From positions 434,001 to 498,000 of the forward strand of contig NZ_JASZYB010000001.1 in NCBI RefSeq assembly GCF_030317205.1: a stretch of 64,000 bases of DNA. Reading direction: 5' to 3'. This stretch comes from Variovorax sp. J2L1-78 (lineage in GTDB: Bacteria; Pseudomonadota; Gammaproteobacteria; Burkholderiales; Burkholderiaceae_C). The position numbers and the translations under genes are program-made. The notes below the pieces were generated by a model that made no database searches, was not told where the DNA came from, and worked only from the letters and a program-made list of their open reading frames with translations. Position 1 is the first letter of the stretch, and every line of letters starts with the position of its first letter. This document shows, piece by piece, positions 63,421-64,000 of the stretch.

Positions 63421-63540
63421 GCGGATTGCGATGGTGGGCTCGTCGATGAGCGCTTTGCAGACCGCGCCTGCCTGGCGATCATCCATCTCGAGCTTGCCGC
63501 CTGCCGTTTCCGACGGGGCCGAGCGAAGAGAGACAACCCC

Positions 63541-64000
63541 ATGAACACCGCCACCACTGTCCCCGCCGCGCATACTGGCGCACTCGCCGGCGTCCGCATC
63601 ATCGAGATGGGCCAGTTGATCGCCGGCCCCTTTTGCGGCAAGACGCTCGGCGATTTCGGCGCCGAGGTGATCAAGATCGAGGCACCGGGCAGCGGCGATC
63701 CGCTGCGCAACTGGCGGCTGCTGCAGGACGGCACGTCCGTCTGGTGGCAGGTGCAGTCGCGCAACAAGCGCAGCATCGCGCTCGACCTGCGCAGCGCCGA
63801 AGGCCAGGAGATCGCGCGCAAGCTCATCGGCGAAGCCGACGTGCTGATCGAGAACTTCCGCCCCGGCACGCTCGAGGGCTGGGGCCTGGGCTGGGACGAC
63901 CTGCGCGAGCGCAACCCGGGCCTCGTGATGTTGCGCATCTCCGGCTATGGGCAGACCGGCCCCTACCGTGACCTGCCGGGCTTCGGCGTGATCGGCGAGG
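63541..64000 (+). CDS. CaiB/BaiF family CoA-transferase, 3' end missing
   Basis: The first 153 codons of a class III CoA-transferase. It begins MNTATTVPAAHTGALAGVRI and continues IEMGQLIAGPFCGKTLGDFGAEVIKIE, the family's N-terminal Rossmann motif. NKRSIALDLRS, ENFRPG and ISGYGQTGP follow; the catalytic Asp would lie just past the window edge. These enzymes move CoA between organic acids in catabolism. It is divergent from the LysR regulator. Confidence 0.92.
   Translation, partial: MNTATTVPAAHTGALAGVRIIEMGQLIAGPFCGKTLGDFGAEVIKIEAPGSGDPLRNWRLLQDGTSVWWQVQSRNKRSIALDLRSAEGQEIARKLIGEADVLIENFRPGTLEGWGLGWDDLRERNPGLVMLRISGYGQTGPYRDLPGFGVIGE

Overview
The window is high-GC bacterial chromosome, almost fully coding, from a betaproteobacterium. 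It is most likely a member of the Comamonadaceae close to Variovorax. That placement is inferred from three things: several Bug-type solute receptors beside LysR regulators, a cyoABCD-SURF1-RegBA cluster, and a GC-rich intergenic repeat of a type I associate with this family. I saw no rRNA, tRNA, CRISPR array, insertion sequence or phage gene. The left edge cuts an OmpA-like gene and the right edge cuts a CoA-transferase gene.

Region by region. 1-5.9 kb holds the OmpA-like end, two tandem lipoproteins of the copper-radical galactose/glyoxal oxidase family that share a nearly identical leader, and a small lipoprotein. 5.9-11.9 kb holds a DUF938 methyltransferase, the Tex protein, an exported esterase, a sterol-desaturase-type hydroxylase and two small secreted proteins. 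12.0-14.1 kb is an OmpR/EnvZ-type two-component pair, followed by a hairpin-rich gap. 14.4-19.1 kb holds an animal-type haem peroxidase, a fasciclin protein, two unknown proteins, a sirtuin and an HNH-like protein.

19.3-29.4 kb is a redox cluster. It contains a Tat-exported alcohol dehydrogenase, LysR regulators, an aldo/keto reductase, an Old Yellow Enzyme, a two-subunit molybdenum oxidoreductase (IorA/IorB type), a short-chain dehydrogenase and a cytochrome c. 29.4-36.3 kb is a catabolic block with a cytosine-deaminase-like amidohydrolase, LysR, a split AtuA-like pair, a Bug receptor and a gamma-glutamyltransferase-like enzyme. A TetR/GST divergon with operator-like palindromes and an MHS-type transporter follow.

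39.3-46.2 kb encodes the bo3-type quinol oxidase CyoABCD, SURF1 and the RegB/RegA redox pair. 46.2-51.1 kb is an amidase, a Bug receptor, a LysR and a FAD amine/amino-acid dehydrogenase. Two copies of the same palindrome flank the LysR gene and suggest one small regulon. 51.1-57 kb has a PHB-depolymerase-type esterase, a ribbon-helix-helix protein, a degenerate CheB, Dps, CbpA/CbpM, a histidine phosphatase and phosphatidylserine synthase. 57-64 kb has a PAS-GAF-GGDEF protein, a DUF3482 GTPase with its DUF2868 membrane partner, a 24-residue membrane microprotein, LuxR and LysR regulators, and the start of a CoA-transferase gene.
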